This document shows positions 33,467 to 41,462 of a stretch of DNA of 64,000 nt, piece after piece. The DNA is taken from assembly GCA_018064885.1 (NCBI GenBank), contig JAGHUI010000018.1, positions 33,590 through 97,589 of the forward strand. The letters are read 5' to 3'. A model generated the notes under the pieces. The model worked only from the letters and a program-made list of their open reading frames with translations, had not been told where the DNA came from and searched no databases. The position numbers and the translations under genes are program-made. The DNA comes from Candidatus Minthosoma equi (GTDB lineage Bacteria; Bacteroidota; Bacteroidia; Bacteroidales; Bacteroidaceae). Position 1 is the stretch's first letter; every line of letters begins with the position of its first letter.

Positions 33467-35458
33467 TTAATTTGCGACTTTGATTACCTTAACATCATAT
33501 ACACCAGTAGTACCAGCTGTCTTAACAACGAACAAATTATTTTTGTAAGTATCAAAGTTGTCAGCACTTAAACCGGATGCTGCAGAATATACGTCGTTTG
33601 TTGTCTTGAAGTAGTAAGTGATGTCTGAGCTAAATGTTGCATCATTAGCAACAGCCTCATACACTGTGGCAACATACTTTTTTGTACAATAAACGTATGC
33701 GTATGTTTTGCCGGCTGCTGCGGTAAACTTCACAGCACCTTTTTCGCCAAAGTCGAATTTTTCGTTATTTGGTGCAGGAACTTCCTTGACAAGTGTAGCT
33801 GCAGTACCATCACCAGTAAGAGCAGTAAGTTTCAATCCATTTTGAGCACCATTAAGATTTGCGAGTACTGTAGCTTCTGAAATTTCATCACTTGTTGTTG
33901 CCTGTGTGATTTCATAAATCTGTGCATTCTTTGCAGCATCACCTATTTCAGTAGGAGCTATAACAGGATGGTTAGCTGCTGTAATATTAGAATTTACAAC
34001 ATAAATGTCACCATTCTTATATTCATCGTTTGCAGTAACGACCTTGCCTTCCTGATAAGAAGTGACAGAGTTGCTGGCAACTGTAGTAATTGTTTCCTGA
34101 TTGCCATCTACTGTAGCTACGACAACTGCATCGAAAGTGATAGGGAAGAGACCTTCTGGGTCAGGTTTTGGACTATCAGGATCTTCTGGATTCTCAGGTT
34201 TTGTTGGGTCATCTGGGTCAGTTGGAGTTGTACCAGTAGTACCATTTGTTTTATCTGAAATCTTGAAGAGGTAAGTATAAGCGTAGTTGCTCTTCCACTT
34301 TACATACTGAGTTGGAACAACGGCACGAGCATTCTTTACTTTTATAACTTCTCCGCTACCATCTGTTGAAGTCAAAGTGTAATCACAACGAATAAGCATT
34401 GGGTTTGCGTTACCTTCAAATGCATAAATGGATGTATAAGCACCATTCTCCTTATCCCATGTTGGAGCGGTAGACGTTATGCCGAGAGTTTTTCCTTTAA
34501 TGTTACTTCCAAGCTTAAGGTTATAATTATAATTAACTGTAGTGTTTGTTACTGTTGGACGGTTTTCTATGCCAGAAGCAACGTCGTGGTATGTGACAGT
34601 AAGGCTGTTAGTGTTTTCTCCAGTCGGTGCGCTAACATTCTGAACGGCTGCTTGGAAATTATCTGCGTCGTCTTTGTTCATTGCTTTGTAAGTTGTTACA
34701 GCAGCAGATGCATTGTCATCATAATAGAACTTATCGATTGTTACACTATATCCAGGAATAGTTTCATAGAAACCAACGCGTATCTTTGCTGATATGTTAC
34801 GGAATGTAAGAACTACAGGATTACCATAAGCGGCCTTGGCAACAGGAGTACGATCAGAATAGTAGATATCGTCAAGCGAAGCGCCTGCTTTAACAGTTAC
34901 AGTATATCCTTTCTTATAAACAGACTGATTTTCTGATGCTGGATCCGCTGTAACTTTTGTAACAGAAACCTTGTCTGTATTAGCTGCTGGATAAGAAATA
35001 TCCTTACTTGAGAAAGCATAGAAAGTATATCCATTTGTAGCTCCATAATCCCAGTATTTGATTGTTTGAGTTACTTCTGCATCATTATTCTTTGCATAAG
35101 CTTTTTTACCAACATACTCCCAGTTGTGAGTATTTGATTCTGTTGTCCCAGCTGTATTGTCAGCCCATTCCACTTGATACTGATTGAATACGATCTGATC
35201 ATTTGCGGCTGTTCCATTCTCTGCAGTAGTATTATGCTTAGTACCATAAACTACAAAATGTGTATTCAGCTTTGTGGCTGCTGCCGAACCAATGATTTCT
35301 TCGCCTGCACGCGTCATGTTAGGTGTTTTCATGGCGAAGCTAATCTCTGTGTTTTTGCTTTGCTGTGGGCTTTCGCCGTTGCCGATGTACTCGTCGTTGG
35401 CACAACCAGCGAGAGTGAGAGCTGCTATAGAAGCAGCAACGATTTTGATTGATTTCAT
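33467..35458 (-). CDS. Major fimbrillin-like lipoprotein
   Basis: Lipobox LAGC (C19), a MTRAGEE trimming-like site near residue 48, then NTAGTTESNTHNWEYVG, IKYWDYG and LTFRNISAKIRVGFYETIPG give a clear fimbrillin/Mfa-family protein. A Pro/Asp/Glu-rich linker (residues about 405-430, TPTDPDDPTKPENPEDPDSP) separates it from a C-terminal domain of repeated Thr/Ala-rich strands. Its first-gene position after the accessory genes and its length suggest the main shaft subunit. Base composition looks more AT-rich than the neighbours, compatible with horizontal exchange of fimbrillin alleles. Confidence 0.8.
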   Translation of the reverse strand: MKSIKIVAASIAALTLAGCANDEYIGNGESPQQSKNTEISFAMKTPNMTRAGEEIIGSAAATKLNTHFVVYGTKHNTTAENGTAANDQIVFNQYQVEWADNTAGTTESNTHNWEYVGKKAYAKNNDAEVTQTIKYWDYGATNGYTFYAFSSKDISYPAANTDKVSVTKVTADPASENQSVYKKGYTVTVKAGASLDDIYYSDRTPVAKAAYGNPVVLTFRNISAKIRVGFYETIPGYSVTIDKFYYDDNASAAVTTYKAMNKDDADNFQAAVQNVSAPTGENTNSLTVTYHDVASGIENRPTVTNTTVNYNYNLKLGSNIKGKTLGITSTAPTWDKENGAYTSIYAFEGNANPMLIRCDYTLTSTDGSGEVIKVKNARAVVPTQYVKWKSNYAYTYLFKISDKTNGTTGTTPTDPDDPTKPENPEDPDSPKPDPEGLFPITFDAVVVATVDGNQETITTVASNSVTSYQEGKVVTANDEYKNGDIYVVNSNITAANHPVIAPTEIGDAAKNAQIYEITQATTSDEISEATVLANLNGAQNGLKLTALTGDGTAATLVKEVPAPNNEKFDFGEKGAVKFTAAAGKTYAYVYCTKKYVATVYEAVANDATFSSDITYYFKTTNDVYSAASGLSADNFDTYKNNLFVVKTAGTTGVYDVKVIKVAN

Positions 35459-35504
35459 ACGGTTTGATTTAATGTTTAAAAGATTATTGTTATTATTTTA
35501 TTAT

Positions 35505-35957
35505 TTATATTTTCTGATTATTGAGGAATTGCTGGGGTGTTGTGATAGTGATTCTGCTTGTATCTATTTTCGCGAAGTCCTTGTCGTTGATTGTCAGCAA
35601 ATACTTACACCCTGCCATGAGTGCAGCCTGATGTTGATAACTGTCTTCAAGGTCGTAGAAAGCGGAGTCTGTAACACCTGCAAGCAATGTTTCGTTATTA
35701 TGCCATATAATTTTGAACTCATCAAGTATCCCCGACAATATATTTCTCAACTTTTTCAACCTATCTTCTGGAGAGTAACTTTTCGTTCGACGCAGATGTT
35801 GCTCAATAATGTATGTTATCGTGTAGAACGAGCCCACAGAGATATACAATTCGTCGCCGCGTTGACTTGCAAGTTCAAGTATCTGCTCCACGAGATCAGC
35901 TTGCATTCTTTGCTGTAGAAATTCGAGAATTATATTTGTATCAAAGAAGATCTTCAT
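35505..35957 (-). CDS. PIN-domain toxin (PIN_3-like)
   Basis: A 150-aa protein with FFDTNIILEFL (D6), DLEDSYQHQAA (E104/D105), YLLTINDKDF (D125, D127) and a final TPQQFL, the order of the COG1569-like PIN group. It differs from the VapC gene 2.6 kb away, so the locus carries two distinct PIN toxins. Expected activity is RNA cleavage in the cytoplasm. It follows its probable antitoxin by 11 bp and lies 46 bp before the fimbrillin gene. It is inside an otherwise standard fimbrial operon, so it should share its transcript. Confidence 0.75.
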   Translation of the reverse strand: MKIFFDTNIILEFLQQRMQADLVEQILELASQRGDELYISVGSFYTITYIIEQHLRRTKSYSPEDRLKKLRNILSGILDEFKIIWHNNETLLAGVTDSAFYDLEDSYQHQAALMAGCKYLLTINDKDFAKIDTSRITITTPQQFLNNQKI

Positions 35958-35968
35958 ATCGTTGATGA

Positions 35969-36346
35969 TTAGAGTCCGTATTTTTCTTTGAGATACTCAT
36001 CCTGCAAGTCTTTCAGTTCTACGTCAGCACGGGAGAGTATGCCTTTCATATCTCTAAAGCTTGTGCGTGATTTTACCGGACGTGCTGCATCGGTTTTAGA
36101 TGCGGAGTATTTATTGTTTAGTAGTATATAAAGACCATACTGAACGCTTTCGTCTGATGTTTGCATCAGATTCCAGAATGCTTCCAATTGCATTGACTGC
36201 TGTGGTGTAGGCTTCAATCGCATGGCATCCGTCGCTGAAATACTGTCATTGAATGGCAACTTGTTGGAAACCACATCGTATGCCATAGCAGCAGGTTCTT
36301 CCACCATCGTTGCATCTTGTTCTGGTATGTTATAGTTTAATGCCAT
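35969..36346 (-). CDS. Probable antitoxin of the second PIN toxin
   Basis: A 125-aa soluble protein with no signal peptide. The N-terminal half contains KPTPQQSMQLEAFWNLMQ and SVQYGLYILL, helical stretches often seen in antitoxins paired with PIN_3 genes; the C-terminal tail (FRDMKGILSRADVELKDLQD) is charged and helical. It starts 26 bp after the DUF5119 gene and ends 11 bp before the PIN gene. The role is inferred from this pairing; I do not recognise a named DNA-binding domain. Confidence 0.55.
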   Translation of the reverse strand: MALNYNIPEQDATMVEEPAAMAYDVVSNKLPFNDSISATDAMRLKPTPQQSMQLEAFWNLMQTSDESVQYGLYILLNNKYSASKTDAARPVKSRTSFRDMKGILSRADVELKDLQDEYLKEKYGL

Positions 36347-36372
36347 ATTTATGATTTTAACATGATTGTTTT

Positions 36373-37545
36373 CTATTTGAATTCTATTTCGTGGGTTTCC
36401 TCGTCGAATGGCTTGACTACGGCATCGAAGCCGGAGCCGCCTGTGCGGCTTGGAATCTTGATGGTGTCAACATCGAGGTCGATGGTTATCACTCCGCCTT
36501 TGTATCGCTTGCGCACCTGGTCGGTGACATCGAAGACGAATGTGGAGTCGTTGCCGTTGGAGAACTGGAAGTTCACGTCCATGTAGTGACGCTTGTTGTC
36601 TTGCACGTCTTCGGCTCTGGATGTTCGCGATGAGTTCTGGTTTGTAATGCCAAATGTGAGGCATCGTCCTCCGGCAACATCAACGTGCTCGCCTGTCTGC
36701 TTGATGACGCAGTCTTGCTTGAAGCGCACATTGTAATATACTGCCACGGCTTCTTTGTTTGCTAATCCGCTGTTGAGCGTTACGCCTTTTGCCATGCCTG
36801 AAAGGTTGGCGTTGCCATCGACGCCTGCTATTCTGCCGTTGTTGTGGTGCAGGCGCACCTGAGTGAGGTAGATGTATGTGACAGGCGTGAGCGTCATGTT
36901 CATATATTTAATATATGTGTTGGTCACAGGGTCGTAGCCGTCGTAGTCGTCTGGATTATCGCTGATATACATGTTGCGCTCGTAGGCTGCGAACATCTCT
37001 TCTGGCTGATAGAAAGAGCGTGGGTATTCTGGAGCATGGTAGCTTGATGGCATGAGACACATGTTGGTGAATGCCATGACGGAGTCGAGCGTTGTCTCCT
37101 CGTCGAACCAGAGGCTCTGGATGTTGTCGGGCGTGATGATGTGGTTGTACACCAGCATGTCGTAGTAGCCGAAGTCGTATTCGGTGATGAACTGTCGTCC
37201 GTTGACAATGAACTCGTCTTTTGTTGTATGGAGTGCATTGGTGAGCATTCCTGTGTAGTATCTGCGGAGGTCGAATACGTTAGGTTCTGTATAGCCGATG
37301 TTGCCGAAGAGATCCTGGTCAACCTCGTCCCATCCGTATGTCCATTCGGATTCCCAGTCGTAGCCGAGTTCGTAGCTCCAGAAGAGGTGGAGGTTGAGCT
37401 GTACGAGTGGCAATGGGATGCGCATGTGGAGTCCGCGGTGCAGATGCAGAGGCGGAACGCGCTCGCAGGATGTGACAGATACGAGTGCTGCTATTGCTGC
37501 AGCGACTATGATGGCGAGAGATGTGAGACGAGTGAACTTTTTCAT
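36373..37545 (-). CDS. DUF5119 fimbrial-cluster lipoprotein
   Basis: A lipoprotein signal with C27 (SVTSC) is followed by RVPPLHLHRG and a WSYELGYDWESEWTYGWDE region, characteristic of DUF5119 proteins, which accompany DUF3575 and fimbrillin genes in Bacteroidales. The remainder is a pair of beta-sandwich-like segments similar in outline to Mfa2/FimB anchor proteins (TPVTYIYLTQVRLHHNNGRI; VFDVTDQVRKRYKGG). I infer an outer-membrane anchor or assembly factor for the fimbriae. Its ATG overlaps the stop of the DUF3575 gene by 4 bp (37542-37545), implying translational coupling. Confidence 0.75.
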   Translation of the reverse strand: MKKFTRLTSLAIIVAAAIAALVSVTSCERVPPLHLHRGLHMRIPLPLVQLNLHLFWSYELGYDWESEWTYGWDEVDQDLFGNIGYTEPNVFDLRRYYTGMLTNALHTTKDEFIVNGRQFITEYDFGYYDMLVYNHIITPDNIQSLWFDEETTLDSVMAFTNMCLMPSSYHAPEYPRSFYQPEEMFAAYERNMYISDNPDDYDGYDPVTNTYIKYMNMTLTPVTYIYLTQVRLHHNNGRIAGVDGNANLSGMAKGVTLNSGLANKEAVAVYYNVRFKQDCVIKQTGEHVDVAGGRCLTFGITNQNSSRTSRAEDVQDNKRHYMDVNFQFSNGNDSTFVFDVTDQVRKRYKGGVITIDLDVDTIKIPSRTGGSGFDAVVKPFDEETHEIEFK

Positions 37546-38927
37546 CTTGCACCTCCTTTCTTTTCCCAGCGCTTGAAGCTGATGCCTTTCTTGGCGATGC
37601 GGCGGTAGAACAGGTCGTAGGTGAGTGTGATGCCTACTCGTGTCGGACCGAACCAGTTGAAGCGGTACTGACGCTTCTTGAAGAGGTCTGCGTCGCCAGT
37701 GTAGTCATAATAATAGAGTCCGTCTTCGATGTTCTCAACAGGACATCCATAAACGAATGGGTCGTACTTTGTGATGAAGTAGCCTGCCTGTGCGCCGATT
37801 TCGAGTCGCCAGTGCTGGTTGCGCTTGCTGAGAGGGAATACGTAGCCAAGTCCGATGCCTGCTCCGATGCCTTCGCCGATCCATCCGTCGTCTTTGTTGC
37901 AGCCAATCTGATAGAGGAAGGCGTGAGTGTATGCGGAGAGGTAGAATCCCTTGAAAGCAGCTTTGCCGTTAGGGAGTCCGTTGGTGTAGCTCTTGTTGCT
38001 TGAGCGTGTGTAGAAGCGTGATTCGAGAGTGTAGTTGCGCAGCTCGAAGTACTTATGGTTTGTTGTGTTGCCAATCCACCAAGGGCAGTCGAAGTCGCCC
38101 TGCCATGCGAAATGTCCATGGCGTGGGTAGTACTCTACAGACACGTTAGGCATTGGGCAGTAGCCGTACTTAGGCACGTATGCTCCGTACATTGCGAGGT
38201 TGGTCTTGATGGAGAATATTTCACGTCGTGGTATGGATTCGTAGTCAACTTCTGGCTCTGTGACAAGAACAGGGTAGGTGAAGTCGCCTTTGATTCTCTC
38301 AACAGGCTGGAGAGCAACGGCGTTGATCATTGACTCTTCTGGCACAGCGTAGACCATGATACGTACGGCACGAAGCTGTGGGAAGTACTGAAATTTCAGG
38401 CGAGGAAAGAGTGCTCCGTTCTGCGCCTTTTTCAGTATGCTCTTGGTCAGGATGTCGTTGTTGCCGCAGCTGTCAACGACTGCCTTGACGTATTCGTAGT
38501 CGGGGTCGTTGTTCTGGCGCATCATCTCAACGAGCAATGCATATTCCTCGATGGCTGTATCGAAGCGTATTCTGTCCACATCGATGCCTTCGCGGCTGAT
38601 GATGGATTTGATGGTTTCGCGTCTGCCGTTGGCGAGTCGCTTGTTGTTCAAATAAGGACCTTCAGGCGAAGCGGCGCTTCGTCCGATGATAATGCTATTC
38701 TTGCCAAGCACTCGAAGGCTTGGTACAACGTCTTTGATGAGGTAGTTGTAGTATTTTGGAGTGATTTTTGTTTCGTTGCACTTGAAAATCACCTCGCTTG
38801 CGTTTGATAAGAAAACAGAGTCAGTCGTACTTTGGGCATTTGCGGAAAGCGACACCATCATGCAGATAAGCATTGCGATGGCATAGGTCATAGTACGACT
38901 TTTTCTATGTTTGTTCAGAGCACTCAT
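37542..38927 (-). CDS. DUF3575 outer-membrane protein, first gene of the fimbrial operon
   Basis: A signal peptide ends near residue 31 (SLSANAQ). Residues 40-160 resemble an OmpA-like periplasmic domain (IIIGRSAASPEGPYLNNKRLANGRRETI), and residues about 235-455 are the DUF3575 beta-barrel region (IKTNLAMYGAYVPKYGYCPMPN, WEIG-like LEIGAQAGYFITKYDPF and RVGITLTYDLFYR near the end). Such proteins head fimbrial operons in Bacteroidales and are thought to help assemble or anchor the fibre in the outer membrane. A well-formed promoter lies about 70 bp upstream. The start at 38927 gives a slightly long N-region; ATG at about 38888 (MTYAIAM) is an alternative. Confidence 0.8.
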   Translation of the reverse strand: MSALNKHRKSRTMTYAIAMLICMMVSLSANAQSTTDSVFLSNASEVIFKCNETKITPKYYNYLIKDVVPSLRVLGKNSIIIGRSAASPEGPYLNNKRLANGRRETIKSIISREGIDVDRIRFDTAIEEYALLVEMMRQNNDPDYEYVKAVVDSCGNNDILTKSILKKAQNGALFPRLKFQYFPQLRAVRIMVYAVPEESMINAVALQPVERIKGDFTYPVLVTEPEVDYESIPRREIFSIKTNLAMYGAYVPKYGYCPMPNVSVEYYPRHGHFAWQGDFDCPWWIGNTTNHKYFELRNYTLESRFYTRSSNKSYTNGLPNGKAAFKGFYLSAYTHAFLYQIGCNKDDGWIGEGIGAGIGLGYVFPLSKRNQHWRLEIGAQAGYFITKYDPFVYGCPVENIEDGLYYYDYTGDADLFKKRQYRFNWFGPTRVGITLTYDLFYRRIAKKGISFKRWEKKGGAR

Positions 38928-38996
38928 TTAAGTGTCTTTTTGTGTTGTTTTTTTTTATCTTGTAGTTTGTAGAAGTTTTTTTTGTTTTAGCAATTA

Positions 38997-39026
38997 CAAA
39001 TATACACATTATTTTTTATTTAGCAA
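38997..39026 (-). promoter_or_regulatory. Promoter for the fimbrial operon
   Basis: On the minus strand TTG (39026-39024), 19 bp, then TATATTTG (39004-38997) fits the Bacteroidetes sigma-ABfr consensus exactly. The inferred transcript start leaves an untranslated leader of about 60 nt, A-rich before the ATG, as is usual in this phylum. Confidence 0.75.
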
Positions 39027-39120
39027 TATTTTTAACAGGAATTAACACTTTATTTGGCAAAAAAGTTAAGAGTTGTTAATGAATTTGCGGTTTTTGAACA
39101 ATTTTCGGTACAATTGTGCG

Positions 39121-39305
39121 TGCTCGTATGATGAAAAGTTCTATGCTCGTAAGATGAAAAGTTCTATGCTCGTATGATGAAAAGTTCTATGCTCGTAAGA
39201 GGAGATCGGCTATGCTTTTAAGTACAGTCGTCCTTTCCTCGTAAGTACTCGAGTCCTTTGCCCGTAAGTACAACTGTCCTTTGCCCGAAAGTACGACTGT
39301 ACTTC
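39121..39305. repeat. Degenerate 23-bp tandem repeat, eight units
   Basis: Eight units, seven of 23 bp and one of 24 bp, lie in the divergent spacer. Units 1-3 are almost identical (TGCTCGTATGATGAAAAGTT plus CTA); unit 4 is a hybrid; units 5-8 form a second family (GCCCGTAAGTACAACTGTCC plus TTT). A shared CTCGTAAG/CCCGTAAG start links both. The rest of the spacer 38928-39465 holds the two promoters and no gene. Confidence 0.85.
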
Positions 39306-39408
39306 TTGGCAAAAGAGAACGAGGACTGCTGGGGAAGGTGATGTTAAGATACGAAATATCGACATAAAGCATCTTTAGCGGAGAATATTTCATTTTTTAT
39401 AGGAGAAA

Positions 39409-39441
39409 TTTGTTGAATGTGATTTATTTTTATTATTTTTG
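39409..39441 (+). promoter_or_regulatory. Promoter for the redox/isoprenoid operon
   Basis: TTTG (39409-39412), 21 bp, then TATTTTTG (39434-39441) matches the Bacteroidetes consensus. It lies 25 bp upstream of the ATG at 39466, which also argues against the longer non-ATG reading frame that begins inside the -7 box. Confidence 0.65.
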
Positions 39442-39465
39442 TACGAAATTTGGATTAATGTGCTA

Positions 39466-40155
39466 ATGAAAATTACTATATGCGGTTGTGCGTCGCGCAC
39501 ATTCATAAAATTAGATAAAATAGCTCGGGTTGCAGCGCTTCTCAGCAAGGCAGGACATGAGGTGGAATTGGTGAGTGATCTGTGCGAGTTGTGTGAGGAT
39601 AAGGATGAGAAGGTTCGCAGTATTGCCAAGACTACGATTGTGGCTTGCCATGACAGGGCTGTTAAGAGCATCATGGCTTTTGCTGGCGAGGATGGCTGCA
39701 GGAGCATGGATTTGCGAAGCCTGAGCGCGGATGAGGTAATGAAGCAGCTCGGCGTGGAGTCGGCTGTTGATAATGAGGAGATTAGCTTTTGGAAGGAGAA
39801 ACTTGCTGCTTTTCACCCAAAACAGGGTGAAGACGCATGGTACCCAGCGATAGATAAGGATGTGTGTGCTGAGTGTGGCAAGTGCTTTGAGTTCTGCCCA
39901 TTCGGTGTGTATGAGATGGTGGATGACAGGGTAAGGGTTGTGCATCCTCATAACTGCAAGAACAACTGTCCTGCCTGTGCTCGCATGTGTCCTGCTGGTG
40001 CGATAATCTTTGCGAAGTATGAGAAGAGTCCGATAAATGGAGGACAGGAACAAGAGGAGAAGACCGGGGCAGCAATAGATGCTAAGCAGATGTATGCAGA
40101 GGCGCTGAGAGAGAAGTTGAAGGCGAGAAGAAGGCCCCCTCTAACTCCCCCATAG
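39466..40155 (+). CDS. Two-cluster ferredoxin-like protein with unknown N-terminal domain
   Basis: Residues 1-110 form an alpha/beta-like domain with a CGC start (C6, C8), an LCELC pair (C40, C43) and VACHDRAVKSI (C61), reminiscent of small domains in HdrA-type and polyferredoxin-linked proteins. Residues 134-180 hold a ferredoxin with CAECGKCFEFCP (C134, 137, 140, 144) and CKNNCPACARMCP (C164, 168, 171, 175), enough for two [4Fe-4S] clusters. It may supply electrons to the radical SAM enzyme encoded next. The last residues (RRRPPLTPP) come from a REP-like palindrome that supplies the stop codon. ATG 39466 is chosen because of the promoter position. Confidence 0.7.
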   Translation: MKITICGCASRTFIKLDKIARVAALLSKAGHEVELVSDLCELCEDKDEKVRSIAKTTIVACHDRAVKSIMAFAGEDGCRSMDLRSLSADEVMKQLGVESAVDNEEISFWKEKLAAFHPKQGEDAWYPAIDKDVCAECGKCFEFCPFGVYEMVDDRVRVVHPHNCKNNCPACARMCPAGAIIFAKYEKSPINGGQEQEEKTGAAIDAKQMYAEALREKLKARRRPPLTPP

Positions 40156-40172
40156 GGGAGGACGCCATGCGG
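40134..40172. repeat. REP-like palindromic element at a gene end
   Basis: CCCCCTCTAACTCCCCCATA then GGGGAGGACGCCATGCGG, matching the elements at 10884, 25792, 33418, 47855 and 53902. It overlaps the last codons of the upstream gene. Confidence 0.75.
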
Positions 40173-40209
40173 ATAAAAAGGGAATAATATGATTCAAAAT
40201 TAATAATAT

Positions 40210-41424
40210 ATGATGAGTGACTGGACATCGTTGGGAAAGGTGGCATGCAGAGTGATGAGGCAGACGCCTGCGAGGTTGCTATGGAAGTTTGCGTGGAACT
40301 TCGGTTGGCGCAATCTGTGGAATATGCATGCCTTTGAGAAGCGACAGAAGAGGGGCGAGGAGTTCTATCCTGCATTCAACATGATATCGGTGACGGAAAC
40401 TTGCAACTTGGCGTGCTCGGGATGCTGGGTTACGGCTGGTGGCAAGAAGAGGCTGAGCGTGAAGCAGATTGATGGCATCATAAATGATAGCAAGAGACAT
40501 GGATCGTACTTCTTTGGCATTCTTGGTGGCGAGCCGCTGATGTATGATGGGTTGATGGACATCTTCAAGAAGCATAAGGATTGCTATTTCCAGCTGTTTA
40601 CCAATGCTACGATGCTGACTGACGAGATTGCCATGCAGCTGAGAGAGGCGGGCAATGTGACTCCGTTAATCAGTATAGAAGGACTTGAGGATGAGAGCGA
40701 CAGAAGACGCCAGCGCTCGGAGGTGTATAAGCGCACCTTGCGTGGCGTGAGGGCTTGCAGAAAGGCAGGACTTATATTCGGCGTGGCAGCAAGCATCTGT
40801 CAATCAAATTATAAGGAACTTGTGAGTCGTGAGCATATTGAGCGTGTGGCGAAGGAAGGTGCTGCCTACTTGTGGTATTACATCTACCGACCTGTGGGTG
40901 CTGATGCTCATCCTGAGAATGCGCTGACAAAAGAGCAGATTCGCGGATTGAGAGAATTCCTGATTGAGGAGAGAAGAGATGCACCTGTAGTGCTGGTTGA
41001 TGTGTATTGGGACGAGAAGGGCAAGGCTATGTGTCCTGGAGCAACAGGAATGAGTCATCATGTGTCGCCATCGGGTGCATTGGAGTTCTGTCCTGTCATT
41101 CAGATGGCTACGGACTTCCTGAATGAGGATGCGAGCAATATGACGGAGCTCTATAAGAAATCTGATTATCTGAAGAGCATGCGCGAGGATGTGGCAAACG
41201 CTACTCGTGGATGCATATTGATGGATAATCCGCAGCTGATGGTGAAACTGCTTGAGAAGCATCCTGTAAAGGAGACGACGAGCAGACAGACGGCGATGGA
41301 GGAGTACAAGGCGATGCTGAGTGTGGCAGGGCATGATATGGGTGAGGAGGCATTGCCAGAGAAGAGTGCGCCATACAGATGGCTGAAAAAGAATTACTTC
41401 TTTGGGTTTGGGGCGTATGGATAA
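40210..41424 (+). CDS. Radical SAM enzyme, probably with SPASM/twitch C-terminal domain
   Basis: CNLACSGC (C65, C69, C72) is the radical SAM [4Fe-4S] motif; GGEPLMY (106 onward) is the SAM-binding GGE, and the ITIEG-like LISIEG and later strands complete the barrel. Three later Cys (about 275 in MCPGA, 294 in FCPV, 335 in RGCI) could bind an auxiliary cluster. The N-terminal 40 residues are basic and aromatic, perhaps membrane-associating. Substrate is unknown. Next to a polyprenyl synthase and a terpene cyclase, a role in modifying an isoprenoid (as HpnH does for hopanoids) is a plausible inference, though similarity to HpnH is limited to the fold. No peptide precursor gene was seen nearby. 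Confidence 0.8.
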   Translation: MMSDWTSLGKVACRVMRQTPARLLWKFAWNFGWRNLWNMHAFEKRQKRGEEFYPAFNMISVTETCNLACSGCWVTAGGKKRLSVKQIDGIINDSKRHGSYFFGILGGEPLMYDGLMDIFKKHKDCYFQLFTNATMLTDEIAMQLREAGNVTPLISIEGLEDESDRRRQRSEVYKRTLRGVRACRKAGLIFGVAASICQSNYKELVSREHIERVAKEGAAYLWYYIYRPVGADAHPENALTKEQIRGLREFLIEERRDAPVVLVDVYWDEKGKAMCPGATGMSHHVSPSGALEFCPVIQMATDFLNEDASNMTELYKKSDYLKSMREDVANATRGCILMDNPQLMVKLLEKHPVKETTSRQTAMEEYKAMLSVAGHDMGEEALPEKSAPYRWLKKNYFFGFGAYG

Positions 41425-41462
41425 GACCCCGAAGGGAAGTTAAAAGTTAAGAGTTAAAAGTT

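Noticed and set aside
39121..39305. CRISPR array
   Set aside because: Continuous 23-bp units with no spacers.
39439..39465. Longer N-terminus for the ferredoxin-like gene with a TTG start
   Set aside because: It would begin inside the -7 promoter box; ATG 39466 starts the conserved-looking sequence.
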